From assembly GCF_003390845.1 (NCBI RefSeq), contig NZ_QMEK01000007.1:62001-126000 (forward strand): a DNA stretch of 64,000 nucleotides, read 5' to 3'. The notes beneath the pieces are model-generated. The model was not told where the DNA came from. It saw only the letters and a list, made by a program, of their open reading frames with translations, and did not search any database. Of the stretch, positions 55,518 through 64,000 are shown in pieces. This DNA is from Tropicimonas sp. IMCC34043. Its GTDB lineage: Bacteria; Pseudomonadota; Alphaproteobacteria; Rhodobacterales; Rhodobacteraceae. A program made the translations under genes and the position numbers. Position 1 is the first letter of the stretch. Each line of letters begins with the position of its first letter.

Positions 55518-56528
55518 TCAGCCCAGATCGGGCCGGATCGGCACCACGATGCGGCCACGCACCTTGCCCTCGAGGAACTGCGGCGCGGTCTCGATCACCT
55601 TGTCGAAGGCGACCTCGGTCACCATCGAGTCGAGCGTTGCCATGTCGAGGTCGCTCGCCAGCCGCGCCCAGGCCGCCACCCGTTCGGGACGCGGGCACAT
55701 CACGCTGTCGACCCCGCGCAGCGTGACCCCGCGCAGGATGAAGGGCGCGACCGAGGTCGGCAGGTCCATGCCGCCCGCGAGCCCGCAGGCCGCAACCACG
55801 CCGCGGTATTTCATCATCGACAGCACATTGGCCAGAACCGTACTGCCGACCACATCGACCGCCCCGCCCCAGCGTTCCTTGTTCAGCGCCCGGGGCTTGC
55901 CGGTCAGCTCCGCCCGGTCGACGATGCTGGCCGCGCCAAGCGAGGTCAGATAGCCCGCCTCGTCCGGCCGTCCGGTGACCGCGGCGACGGTATAGCCCTT
56001 GGCGGCCAGAAGCGCGGTCGCGACGCTGCCGACCCCGCCCGAGGCGCCGGTCACCACGACCTCGCCCAGATCGGGCGTGACACCGGCCTGTTCCAGCGCG
56101 ATCACACAGAGCATGGCGGTATAGCCCGCGGTGCCGATCGCCATGGCGTGGCGCATCGAGATGGCCTCGGGCAGCGGCACCAGCCAGTCGCCGCGGACAT
56201 GGGCGCGCCCGGCAAGCCCGCCCCAGTATTTCTCGCCGACGCTCCAGCCGTTCAGCACCACGCGGTCGCCCGCGGCATAATCGGGATGGCGGCTGTCGGC
56301 GACGATGCCGGCAAAGTCGATGCCGGGCACCATGGGAAAGTTGCGCACGACGGGCGCGCTGCCGGTGATTGCCAGCGCATCCTTGTAGTTCAGGGTCGAA
56401 TAGGCGACGTCGACCGCCACCTCGCCATCGCTCAGCGCGGGCAGGTCGATCTGCGTTCGCGCGACACGCTGGCCGTTGTCGTCCTTGTCGATCAGGATCG
56501 CGTCGGTCTTTGGCATCGTATCGGTCAT
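55518..56528 (-). CDS. acuI: Acrylyl-CoA reductase, AcuI/YhdH type
   Basis: A 336-residue medium-chain dehydrogenase/reductase without the structural zinc cysteines. Family landmarks are [13 protein letters not shown] (44-56), PGIDFAGIV (67-75) and the NADPH-binding [12 protein letters not shown] (about 160-171). AcuI reduces acryloyl-CoA to propionyl-CoA, detoxifying acrylate from DMSP cleavage. It overlaps the TetR regulator by 4 bp (ATGA), the arrangement known for acuR-acuI in Rhodobacter. No DMSP lyase gene is present in the window. Confidence 0.92.
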   Translation of the reverse strand: MTDTMPKTDAILIDKDDNGQRVARTQIDLPALSDGEVAVDVAYSTLNYKDALAITGSAPVVRNFPMVPGIDFAGIVADSRHPDYAAGDRVVLNGWSVGEKYWGGLAGRAHVRGDWLVPLPEAISMRHAMAIGTAGYTAMLCVIALEQAGVTPDLGEVVVTGASGGVGSVATALLAAKGYTVAAVTGRPDEAGYLTSLGAASIVDRAELTGKPRALNKERWGGAVDVVGSTVLANVLSMMKYRGVVAACGLAGGMDLPTSVAPFILRGVTLRGVDSVMCPRPERVAAWARLASDLDMATLDSMVTEVAFDKVIETAPQFLEGKVRGRIVVPIRPDLG

Positions 56529-57193
56529 GGTCTGTCTCCGTACAGTTCGAGCAATTGGAAGAACCCGTCGGCAAAGCGGCGCAACGGGTCTGGCCGGCGT
56601 TCAAGCTTGGCGCGCAGAACCGCGCCTTCCCAGCCGGTCCAGAAAAACGCGGCAAGCTGCACCGGGTCGTGCTGTGCGCCGATCTGGCCTGCGGCCTGTG
56701 CGGCGGCAAGGCAGGCCGCGGTGCGCGCCTGCCAATCCTCCAGCACCGCGATCAGGTCGGCGCGGAAATCCTCGGGCAGGGCGCCCATCTCCTGACCCAG
56801 CGTGCCGATCAGGCAGCCGCGGCGAAACCCGTGCCGCGCCATCCCGGCCTCGGCGTCCTGGGCAAAGGCGCGCAGCCGGTCGAGCGGGTCCATCGACCCG
56901 TCCAGCAGGAAACGGTCGAGCCGCGCCGCGAAATAGACGCGATAGGTCGCCACGAGTTCGCGGCCGAATGCCGCCTTGGTGGGGAAATAGTGATAGAAAC
57001 CGCCCTTTGGCACGCCGGCATGGCGCAGGATCTCGTCGATCCCGACGGCGGAAAAGCCCTTTTCGGTCAGCTGTTCCAGGCCGCTGCGGATCAGCCGCTG
57101 GCGGGTTTCGGCCTCGGCCGGTGCCCGTGGCGGCCGCCCGCGTCGCCGCGGTGCGTCCTGAGTGTCGTCCCGAGGGTCCTGAGTCCGGTCCAT
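56525..57193 (-). CDS. acuR: TetR-family regulator, AcuR-like
   Basis: A 222-residue repressor. The N-terminal helix-turn-helix is at about 28-75 ([35 protein letters not shown] region) after an Arg/Pro-rich tail. The C-terminal ligand domain is helical. AcuR is the acrylate-responsive repressor of acuI. The ATG at 57193 is adjacent to a palindromic site; longer upstream frames would run through that operator. Confidence 0.85.
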   Translation of the reverse strand: MDRTQDPRDDTQDAPRRRGRPPRAPAEAETRQRLIRSGLEQLTEKGFSAVGIDEILRHAGVPKGGFYHYFPTKAAFGRELVATYRVYFAARLDRFLLDGSMDPLDRLRAFAQDAEAGMARHGFRRGCLIGTLGQEMGALPEDFRADLIAVLEDWQARTAACLAAAQAAGQIGAQHDPVQLAAFFWTGWEGAVLRAKLERRPDPLRRFADGFFQLLELYGDRP

Positions 57194-57533
57194 GCGATTT
57201 ATTAGACTGATCGGTCTGTAAAGTAAACCGGGGGATTCGGGATGCGTACGCGGCTGCGACCCATCCGCGCCCACGCCGCCGCCGCGCCCGGTGCCGGAAA
57301 ACGCGCGCGCCACTCCGGGGGGCATCGCATGTCGAAAAAGGCATATGTTTATCAAGGACATGTATCGGCCGGTGCCGCCGGAAGCGCCGCTTCCTGCGTC
57401 AGACCCGTGCGGGTCCGGCAGAAGGCTGCTGAAATCCGGCGTCGCGGACAATGGACAGGCGGCAAGGATTGCGCGACGGATACCTGCGCGCCGGCCGTTC
57501 AGCCACTGCGTACGCCCGACAAGGAGGCATGTC
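57194..57533. other. Divergent region between acuR and cytochrome b561
   Basis: This 340-bp gap contains the AcuR operator near one end and the AAGGAGG ribosome site of the cytochrome gene at the other. The open frames in between show no recognisable protein. A promoter for the cytochrome gene is expected near 57335-57365, where a short AT-rich patch occurs. Confidence 0.4.
57204..57217. promoter_or_regulatory. Candidate AcuR operator
   Basis: AGACTGATCGGTCT, an AGAC/GTCT inverted repeat with a near-symmetric centre, lies 11 bp before the acuR ATG inside an AT-rich patch (57197-57228). Position and symmetry fit a TetR-type autoregulatory operator. Confidence 0.65.
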
Positions 57534-58022
57534 ATGGCACCGTCCCAAGGGACCGAACTCTATTCACCGCTGCAAAAGTGGCTGCACTGGGCTGTCGTGG
57601 GCCTGTTGCTGCTGCAATACCTGTTCTTCGACGGCATGGGCCGGCCGTTCCACCGACTGATGGAAACCGGCACGCCCAGCTATACCCCGACCGTGGTCAT
57701 CCACATTACCATCGGCGTCGCCGTGCTGGTGCTGGCGGCCTGGCGCCTGGCCCTGCGGGTGAACCATGGCGCGCCGCCGCCGCCCGAATCCGAACCCGAA
57801 TTCGCGAAAGTGGCCGCGAAATGGACCCATGTCGGGCTGTACGTCATGCTGTTCGCGCTGCCGCTGGTTGGCGGGGCTGCCTGGTTCAAGCCGAGTGCGA
57901 CGCTGGCCGATCTTCATGCCGTTGGCACCAACGTACTGCTGGGGCTCGCCGGGCTGCATGTCGCCGGGGCGCTGGTGCACCAGTTCTGGTGGCGCACCGG
58001 GCTGCTCGGTCGGATGATCTGA
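57534..58022 (+). CDS. Cytochrome b561 family protein
   Basis: A 162-residue four-helix membrane cytochrome. Candidate heme ligands are His18 (KWLHW), His57 (VIHITIG), His99 (WTHVGLY) and His142 or His149 near the end. The family mediates electron transfer between quinones and soluble acceptors, for example superoxide. AAGGAGG lies 6 bp before the ATG at 57534; longer upstream frames lack membrane or family features. Confidence 0.9.
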   Translation: MAPSQGTELYSPLQKWLHWAVVGLLLLQYLFFDGMGRPFHRLMETGTPSYTPTVVIHITIGVAVLVLAAWRLALRVNHGAPPPPESEPEFAKVAAKWTHVGLYVMLFALPLVGGAAWFKPSATLADLHAVGTNVLLGLAGLHVAGALVHQFWWRTGLLGRMI

Positions 58023-58034
58023 GCGACCGGAGGT

Positions 58035-59282
58035 TCAGCGCACCAGCTGGGCCTTCATGGCCGTTTCGGGAAAGCAGGTCGCGGGGCGGCCTGTCGCCTC
58101 CTGCCAGCGGCCGATGGAGCGCCGGGTCTTGAACCCCGGCAATCCGTCGGCGCCCCCGACATCATGGCCCATGGCTTCGAGCGTCCGCTGCATCGCCGCC
58201 ACGTCCGAGCGGTATAGCCCGCCGACCGCGCCCCAGCGGGCGGTGAAATCGCCCGAACCGTACTCGATGCGGTCGCCGACGTGGCCGACGAACAGGGCGT
58301 AGAGATCGCTCATGTTATAGTCCTTCAGCACATAGAAGTTCGGCGTGACGATGAAGGCCGGGCCATTGCGGCCCGCGGGCATCAGCAGATAGCCCTCGGC
58401 GCGCCGCTCGGCCTCGGGGAAGGGCCGGCCCGAGACGCGGGCGATCCCCATCGCCTCCCAGTCGCGGATCTTGCGGCCCTGATCGGGGCCTTCGAGCGTG
58501 CACGAGACCGCAGGCGGCACGGTGACCTCGAACCCCCAGTCGCGGCCCGCCACCCAGCCATGCCGGGCCAGATAATTGCCGATCGAGGCGATGGTGTCGG
58601 CGTCCGAGCGCCAGATGTCGTCGCGCCCGTCGCCATCGCCATCGGCGGCGTATTTCAGAAAGCTCGACGGCATGAACTGCGGCTGGCCGAGCGCACCGGC
58701 CCAGCTGCTTTTCATCGCGCGTTCGGGCGCGTGCCCGGCCTCGGCGATCTGCAGCAGGGCGACCAGTTCGTCGGTGAAATAATCGGCGCGCGTGCTCATG
58801 AAGCCCTTGGTGCCCAGCACCTCGAAGGCGTCATAGGGGATCGCGACGCGGCCATAGCCGCTTTCGCGGCCCCAGATGCCAAGGACGATGCGGCCGGGCA
58901 CGCCGGTCTGCGCCTCGACCCGCGCGAGCGTCGCGGCATGGCGGCTGGCCATCTGGCGGCCGACCGAGGTTGCACCGTCGACCGAGCCGCGGTTGAAATA
59001 CTTGCCCGGCGCGCCGAACTCGGCCTGGCGCTGCTGCTTCGGGGTCTGCGGTCTGGTTCCCGGCGGCACCAGATCGGGCAGGTCCCAGTTGAGCGTGACA
59101 CCCTGAAACGCGGTGTCGAAGGTCTGGCGGCTGACGCCCTTGGCCCTGGCCCGCGGCCAGATTGTCTGATCGAGCCAGACATGGAACTGCCGTTCGGTGG
59201 CGGCGCGGTCCTGCGCCAGCGCGGGCTGGGCCAGAGCGGAGAGGGAAATCAGAAGGACAAGGATGAGGTAGTGCAGGCGCAC
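58035..59282 (-). CDS. Lytic murein transglycosylase, MltB type
   Basis: A 415-residue periplasmic enzyme. A signal peptide is cleaved near residue 24 (ALAQD). The SLT-2/MltB domain (about 30-330) carries catalytic Glu140 in [10 protein letters not shown], and a peptidoglycan-binding domain_1 ends the protein (about 345-410). It cleaves the glycan backbone and forms 1,6-anhydro-muropeptides. A GTG at 59282 is chosen as start: GGAG lies 8 bp before it and it gives a normal signal peptide, while the longer frame begins with Arg-rich sequence. Confidence 0.9.
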   Translation of the reverse strand: MRLHYLILVLLISLSALAQPALAQDRAATERQFHVWLDQTIWPRARAKGVSRQTFDTAFQGVTLNWDLPDLVPPGTRPQTPKQQRQAEFGAPGKYFNRGSVDGATSVGRQMASRHAATLARVEAQTGVPGRIVLGIWGRESGYGRVAIPYDAFEVLGTKGFMSTRADYFTDELVALLQIAEAGHAPERAMKSSWAGALGQPQFMPSSFLKYAADGDGDGRDDIWRSDADTIASIGNYLARHGWVAGRDWGFEVTVPPAVSCTLEGPDQGRKIRDWEAMGIARVSGRPFPEAERRAEGYLLMPAGRNGPAFIVTPNFYVLKDYNMSDLYALFVGHVGDRIEYGSGDFTARWGAVGGLYRSDVAAMQRTLEAMGHDVGGADGLPGFKTRRSIGRWQEATGRPATCFPETAMKAQLVR

Positions 59283-59470
59283 GTCGCGGGCTCCGGTGGG
59301 ATCTGGGGCATTGCGCCCGGCGGGCGGGCACGTCCCGGCGCATCCTGACCGGCGTTCGGCGGCTCGGCAAGGCGCTGAACGCCGCGACCGGGGAGGCCAC
59401 GATTGCACCGCGCCGATGGCTTTCTATATGTCTGTCTGTGCCGCGGATCGGCGGAAGACGGAGGTTCACG

Positions 59471-60376
59471 ATGGGGTATGTCAGGACGGCCCTGCTGATG
59501 GCGGCGATGACGGCGCTGTTCATGGGGATCGGCTATCTTCTGGCGGGCTCGGGGGGGATGCTGATCGCCCTTGTCATGGCGGGGGGCATGAACGCCCTGA
59601 CCTGGTGGAAGTCCGACCAGATGGTGCTGCGGATGCACAACGCCCAGCCGGTCGCGCCGAACGACCGTGCCGGTCTGTCGGATCTGGTCGCCGGGCTGGC
59701 GCGGAACGCGGGCCTGCCGATGCCGGCGGTCTATGTGATCGACACGGACCAGCCCAATGCCTTTGCCACCGGGCGCAACCCGCAGAATGCCGCCGTCGCG
59801 GTGACGACGGGTCTGATGCGCAGCCTTTCGCGCGAGGAGCTGGCGGGCGTCATCGCCCACGAACTGGCCCATATCCGCAATCACGATACCGCGATCATGA
59901 CGGTCACCGCGACCTTCGCCGGGGCGATCACCATGCTGGCCAACTTCGCGCTGTTCTTCGGCGGGCGGCGCGACGAGGGGCCGGGGATCGCCGGCACGCT
60001 GGCGCTGATGATCCTCGCGCCGATGGCGGCGGGGCTGGTGCAGATGGCCATCAGCCGGACCCGCGAATATTCCGCCGACAAGGCGGGCGCCGAGATCTGC
60101 GGCCAGCCGCTGTGGCTCGCCTCGGCGCTGGAACGCATTCAGGCGGGCGCTGCGCAGATCGACAATGACGCCGCCGAACGCAACCCGGCTACGGCGCATA
60201 TGTTCATCATCAACCCGCTGCATGCGCACGCCCGCCACAGCCTGTTCGCAACCCACCCCTCGACCGAAAACCGGGTCGCGGCGCTGCGCCGGATGGCGGC
60301 CGGATCGTCCCGCGCCGCGCGCGCGCCGGCCCCGGTCCAGGCGGTGCGCAAGGCGCAGAAGGGGCCTTGGGGATAA
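59471..60376 (+). CDS. htpX: Membrane zinc metalloprotease HtpX
   Basis: A 301-residue M48 protease. Two N-terminal membrane helices (about 5-45), the zinc motif HELAH at 130-134, two more helices (about 147-190) and the third zinc ligand in [12 protein letters not shown] follow the family plan. It degrades misfolded inner-membrane proteins. GGAGG lies 7 bp before the ATG at 59471; an upstream ATG at 59438 has no ribosome site. Confidence 0.94.
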   Translation: MGYVRTALLMAAMTALFMGIGYLLAGSGGMLIALVMAGGMNALTWWKSDQMVLRMHNAQPVAPNDRAGLSDLVAGLARNAGLPMPAVYVIDTDQPNAFATGRNPQNAAVAVTTGLMRSLSREELAGVIAHELAHIRNHDTAIMTVTATFAGAITMLANFALFFGGRRDEGPGIAGTLALMILAPMAAGLVQMAISRTREYSADKAGAEICGQPLWLASALERIQAGAAQIDNDAAERNPATAHMFIINPLHAHARHSLFATHPSTENRVAALRRMAAGSSRAARAPAPVQAVRKAQKGPWG

Positions 60377-60472
60377 CGCAAGGGCAGGCGCGCGGCGGGC
60401 GGATTGGCGGCAAGGCGGCCCTTAACAACAAGGCGCCGAGCCGCCATATCTTTGGCGACAAGGAGGTCCGTC

Positions 60473-61345
60473 ATGAAAAATCACCCCCCCGCACATGCTG
60501 CCGGACGCTTCACCTTTCCCGGCACCGGGATCACCGTGAACCGGATGGGCTTTGGCGCGATGCAGCTTGCCGGCCCGCATGTGTTCGGCGAACCTGCCGA
60601 TCCTGACGAGGCGCGCAGCGTTCTGCGCGAGGCGCTGGCGCTCGGCGTCGATCATATCGACACCAGCGATTTCTATGGCCCCCATGTCACCAACCGGCTG
60701 ATCCGCGAGGCGCTTTATCCCTATCCTGCCGGCCTGACGCTGGTGACCAAGATCGGCGCCTGGCGCGACGACAAGGGCGGCTGGATCCTCGACCGCAGCC
60801 CGGAGTTTCTGCGCAAGTCTGTCGAGGACAATCTGGAACGGCTCGGGCTCGAGCAGATGGCCATCGTCAATCTGCGCATGGAAGGGCCCGGGGATGACAT
60901 CGCCGCGCCGATGCAGACCATGCGCCAGCTTCAGGAAGACGGGCTGATCGCGCATATCGGCGTCAGCACGGTCGATGCGGCGCAGGTGAAGATCGCGCGC
61001 GACATTGCGCCGGTCGTGTGCGTGCAGAACCACTATAACCTCGTGCACCGCGATGACGACGCGCTGATCGACGCGCTGGCCGCCGACGGCATCGCCTATG
61101 TGCCCTATTTCCCGCTGGGCGGCTTCACGCCGCTGCAGACCGAGGAACTGAGCCGGGTGGCCGAGGAGCTTGGCCGGACGCCGCAGGCCGTGGCACTGGC
61201 CTGGCTTTTGCAGCGCAGCCCGAACATCCTGCTGATCCCCGGCACCTCGCGGCGCAGCCACCTGCACGACAACATCTCGGCCGCGGGGCTGTCGCTGAGC
61301 GATGCCCATATTGGCCGGCTGGACGCCATTGCCGGAATGAGCTGA
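60473..61345 (+). CDS. Aldo/keto reductase, PdxI/YdbC-like pyridoxal reductase
   Basis: A 290-residue (beta/alpha)8 NADPH-dependent reductase. The Asp-Tyr pair is in HIDTSDFYGPHVTN and the Lys in LVTKIGAW. The usual catalytic His position reads NLRM, as in E. coli YdbC/PdxI, and long stretches (FFPLGGFTPLQ-like, LAWLLQRSPNILLIPGTS) match that protein. It would reduce pyridoxal to pyridoxine. AGGAGG lies 6 bp before the ATG at 60473. Confidence 0.85.
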   Translation: MKNHPPAHAAGRFTFPGTGITVNRMGFGAMQLAGPHVFGEPADPDEARSVLREALALGVDHIDTSDFYGPHVTNRLIREALYPYPAGLTLVTKIGAWRDDKGGWILDRSPEFLRKSVEDNLERLGLEQMAIVNLRMEGPGDDIAAPMQTMRQLQEDGLIAHIGVSTVDAAQVKIARDIAPVVCVQNHYNLVHRDDDALIDALAADGIAYVPYFPLGGFTPLQTEELSRVAEELGRTPQAVALAWLLQRSPNILLIPGTSRRSHLHDNISAAGLSLSDAHIGRLDAIAGMS

Positions 61346-61475
61346 CCGCCGCCGGCCCCGACCCCGGCCCTGGCCGGGCAGGGGGCCTGTGGCAGATTTC
61401 CATTCTGCCGATTCCATTCCGTCCAATCGTCTGCTTGTCATTTCCTGCCGCCGAAATGCCGGGTATCAGACAGGC

Positions 61476-63989
61476 ATGGACATCATGCTTATCACCGCGA
61501 TCATCGCGTCGCTGTTTCTTGTCATTGGCGCGGCCGAACCGCTGGCGGCGCGTTTGCGGCTGCCCTATGGCGTGATTCTGGCCGTTCTGGGCATCCTGAT
61601 CGCCGCGGGCGCGACGGTGATCCTGCGCACCACGCTGACCAATGCGCTCGACCCGGTGGCGGCGGCCATCGTCAGCCTGCCGATCCGGTCGAACGTCTTC
61701 CTCTATGTCTTCCTGCCGACGTTGCTGTTTCAGGCGACGCTGGGGATGAACCTGCGCCGGATGCTGGACGACTGGGTGCCGATCCTTGTTCTGGCCATCG
61801 TCGCGGTCGTGGTTGCCACGCTGTCGGTGGGCTTTGCGCTGTCCTTTGTCAGCACGCTGCCGCTGGCCGCGTGCCTGCTGATCGGCGCCATCGTCTCGAC
61901 CACCGATCCCTCGGCCGTGGTCAGCATCTTCCGCTCGATCTCGGCGCCGCGGCGGCTGGCGCGGATCATCGAGGGCGAAAGCCTGCTGAACGACGCCGCG
62001 GCCATCGCGCTGTTCGGGATGTTCATGGGCTATGTGATGCTGGGCGTGCCCGACCCGACGCTGGGCGATTCGCTGCCGCGGTTTCCCTTTCTGATCGTCG
62101 GCGGCGCGCTGTCGGGCTGGGTTGCGGCGCGGATCGCGGCGGGGATCATGGCGCTGTTCTCGCGCTATGAGATGGCGCAGATCTCGGTCTCGGTCGCGCT
62201 GCCCTATCTGGCCTATATCGGATCCGAACAACTCGTCGGCGCCTCGGGGGTGATTGCGGTGGTGGCCGCGGGGATGACGCTGAACCTGATCTGGCCCGGG
62301 CGGCTGGCGCCGCAGGCCTGGGTGAACATGACCGAGGTCTGGGGGCTGCTGGCGCATTGGGCGGGGGCGCTGATCTTTATCCTTGCCGCGCTGCTGATCC
62401 CGCGCCTGCTGGAGGCGGTGCGGGTCGAGGATTTCGCGCTGATCGCGGTCGTGATTGTCGCCGCCACCGCCGCGCGGGCGGTGATCCTGTTCGGGCTGAT
62501 GCCATTGCTGTCGGCGCTGAAGCTGTCGCCCGTGGTGGAGCGGCCCTATCGCACCGCGATCCTCTGGGGCGGGCTTCGCGGGGCGGTGACGCTGGCGCTG
62601 GCGCTGGCGGTCACCGAAAGCTTCCGGGTGCCGCTCGAGGTCAAGCGTCTGGTCGGTATCCTGGCCACCGGATACACGCTGTTCACGCTGATCGTGCAGG
62701 GCACGACGCTGCGGCTGGTGATCGGGTGGCTCGGGCTCGACCGGCTGTCGCCGATCAATCAGGCGCTGTCGAACCAGGTCATCGCGGTCGCGTTGCAGAC
62801 CGTGCGCGAGGATGTCGCGAAGATGGCCGAGAATTACGAGCTGACCCACGAGATCGTCCGCGCCGAGGCCAAGCGCTTTGGCGAGCGGCTCGACGGGGCG
62901 GTGAAGGCGGCCGAGGAGGGCGGCGAGATCCTCGACCGCGACCGTATCACGCTGGGTCTGATCGTGCTGGCCGGGGCCGAGCGCGACAATATCCTGCGGC
63001 GGGTGCGCGAAAGGTCGATCTCGGCGCGGATCGCCGAACAGGTGGTGTCGGATGCCGACCACCTGATCGAGGCAACCCGGCTTGGCGGGCGCAGCGGCTA
63101 TTCCCGCGCCGCCCGCAAGAGCGTCGGCTATGGCCAGTCGTTCCGGCTGGCGCTGTTCCTGCACAACCGTCTCGGCCTGTCGCGGACGCTGGCGCGGATG
63201 ACCGCCGACCGCTTCGAGCTGCTGCTGTCGCAGCGCCTGACCCTGCGCGACCTCGACGGCTTCATCGACGGCCGGATCCGGCGCATTCACGGCCGCCGCG
63301 TTGCCGATCTGCTGCACGAACTGCTGGCCCGGCGGATCGAGATGGTGGACACCGCGGTCGACGGGCTGCGCCTGCAATACCCCGGCTATGCCGAGGTTCT
63401 GGAGCGCCGGTTCATCCTGCGCACCGCGCTCAGGCTCGAGGAACGCGAATATGCGGCCATGCGCGAGGACGGGCTGGTCGGGGCCGAGCTTCATACCGCG
63501 CTGATGCAGGACATTGCGGCGCGGCGCGCCAAGGCCGAAAGCCGCCCCAAGCTCGACCTCGGGGTGCAGCGCAGCAAGCTGGTGCAGCAGTTCCCGCTGT
63601 TCGCCGATTTCGACGCCGAGGCGCTGAAACGTCTGAGCAGGGTGCTTGTCACCCGCTATGTCGACGAAGGCACGGTGCTGTTTCGCAAGGACAGCCCGGC
63701 GAAAAGCGTCTATTTCATCGCCTCGGGCGCGGTCGAGCTGGAAAGCGCGGGCCAGACCCTGCGGCTGGGACGCGGCGAGATGTTCGGCCAGATGGCGATC
63801 CTGCTGCAAAAGCCGCGCCGCGCGGTGGTGCGGGCGATTGCGCCCTCGACCCTGCTGGTGCTGGACGAAACCCGATTTCGCCGCATGCTGAAACGCAGCC
63901 CGAGGTTGCAGAAAGCGGTGCGCGACAGCGCCGAAAAGCGCGGCATCGCGCCCGAAATGCTGCTGGAGGAAGACTCGAAGGCCGCCTGA
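61476..63989 (+). CDS. NhaP-type cation:proton antiporter with C-terminal cyclic-nucleotide-binding domain
   Basis: An 837-residue protein. The N-terminal Na+/H+ exchanger domain (about 1-420) contains STTDPSAVVSIF and EGESLLNDAAAIALF, including the conserved acidic pair region. A long cytoplasmic helical linker (about 430-700) follows, then a cNMP-binding domain (about 705-815) with GEMFGQMAILLQKPRRAVV, the phosphate-binding cassette. Such SOS1-like fusions couple ion exchange to a nucleotide or other signal. The ATG at 61476 is used; GTG at 61389 would add 29 residues. The stop lies at the end of the window. Confidence 0.88.
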   Translation: MDIMLITAIIASLFLVIGAAEPLAARLRLPYGVILAVLGILIAAGATVILRTTLTNALDPVAAAIVSLPIRSNVFLYVFLPTLLFQATLGMNLRRMLDDWVPILVLAIVAVVVATLSVGFALSFVSTLPLAACLLIGAIVSTTDPSAVVSIFRSISAPRRLARIIEGESLLNDAAAIALFGMFMGYVMLGVPDPTLGDSLPRFPFLIVGGALSGWVAARIAAGIMALFSRYEMAQISVSVALPYLAYIGSEQLVGASGVIAVVAAGMTLNLIWPGRLAPQAWVNMTEVWGLLAHWAGALIFILAALLIPRLLEAVRVEDFALIAVVIVAATAARAVILFGLMPLLSALKLSPVVERPYRTAILWGGLRGAVTLALALAVTESFRVPLEVKRLVGILATGYTLFTLIVQGTTLRLVIGWLGLDRLSPINQALSNQVIAVALQTVREDVAKMAENYELTHEIVRAEAKRFGERLDGAVKAAEEGGEILDRDRITLGLIVLAGAERDNILRRVRERSISARIAEQVVSDADHLIEATRLGGRSGYSRAARKSVGYGQSFRLALFLHNRLGLSRTLARMTADRFELLLSQRLTLRDLDGFIDGRIRRIHGRRVADLLHELLARRIEMVDTAVDGLRLQYPGYAEVLERRFILRTALRLEEREYAAMREDGLVGAELHTALMQDIAARRAKAESRPKLDLGVQRSKLVQQFPLFADFDAEALKRLSRVLVTRYVDEGTVLFRKDSPAKSVYFIASGAVELESAGQTLRLGRGEMFGQMAILLQKPRRAVVRAIAPSTLLVLDETRFRRMLKRSPRLQKAVRDSAEKRGIAPEMLLEEDSKAA

Positions 63990-64000
63990 CCGGGGCGTGC

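Noticed and set aside
61389-61475. GTG start for the antiporter 29 codons upstream
   Set aside because: The extra N-terminus is hydrophilic and not typical; the ATG at 61476 directly precedes the first membrane helix. It remains possible.
61125-63809. 894-residue minus-strand frame antisense to the antiporter
   Set aside because: It is His/Arg/Gln-rich shadow coding opposite a clear membrane protein.

Overview
The window is GC-rich DNA from an alphaproteobacterium of the Rhodobacterales (Rhodobacter/Rhodovulum/Paracoccus-like). The indicators are a repABC replication cassette, a DorA-type periplasmic DMSO/TMAO reductase with a DorSR-type two-component system, an AcuR/AcuI acrylate pair, and many ABC importers. 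The repABC genes at 36.2-39.8 kb mean this is a secondary replicon (large plasmid or chromid), or carries one integrated. Adjacent ilvD and dense metabolic content favour a chromid-like element. This placement is inference from gene content.

Layout. 0-3.3 kb: end of a ribose-type ABC permease, a two-domain dihydroxyacetone/ketotetrose kinase and a convergent SorC-family regulator. 3.8-11.8 kb: DMSO/TMAO respiration, with a triheme cytochrome, TorD-type chaperone and DorA reductase on the minus strand, divergent from DorS/DorR, and putative DorR direct repeats between them. 11.8-19.7 kb: a HAD phosphatase, a sensor kinase fused to a periplasmic binding domain and its response regulator, divergent from a PhnD-PhnC-PhnE-PhnE importer. 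19.7-27.0 kb: an oligopeptide importer operon with a prolyl iminopeptidase and a beta-lactamase-fold hydrolase. 27.4-30.7 kb: a loose stress-type island of small proteins (VIT1/CCC1, SnoaL-like, DUF3309, CsbD and unknowns). 31.0-33.2 kb: an Rrf2 regulator convergent with an SLC13 transporter.

34.0-39.9 kb: ilvD, then repA-repB-repC with a countertranscribed RNA and two identical parS-like palindromes flanking repC. 40.0-47.6 kb: a nucleoside hydrolase divergent from an operon for a 2-oxoglutarate oxygenase, a polyamine-type ABC importer, a GntR/FCD regulator and a D-2-hydroxyacid dehydrogenase. 47.7-54.1 kb: LacI-controlled sugar importer with a GH32/GH68-type fructosidase. 54.3-64.0 kb: a membrane protein of unknown function, acuI-acuR, cytochrome b561, a lytic transglycosylase, HtpX, a PdxI-type reductase and an NhaP-type antiporter with a C-terminal cNMP-binding domain.

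The most unusual points are the DorC-tail/diheme cytochrome hybrid that replaces the usual pentaheme DorC, the kinase-binding-protein fusion next to the phn importer, the parS/ctRNA promoter overlap, and the oxygenase/nucleosidase cluster. No tRNA, rRNA, CRISPR array, insertion sequence or prophage was recognised.
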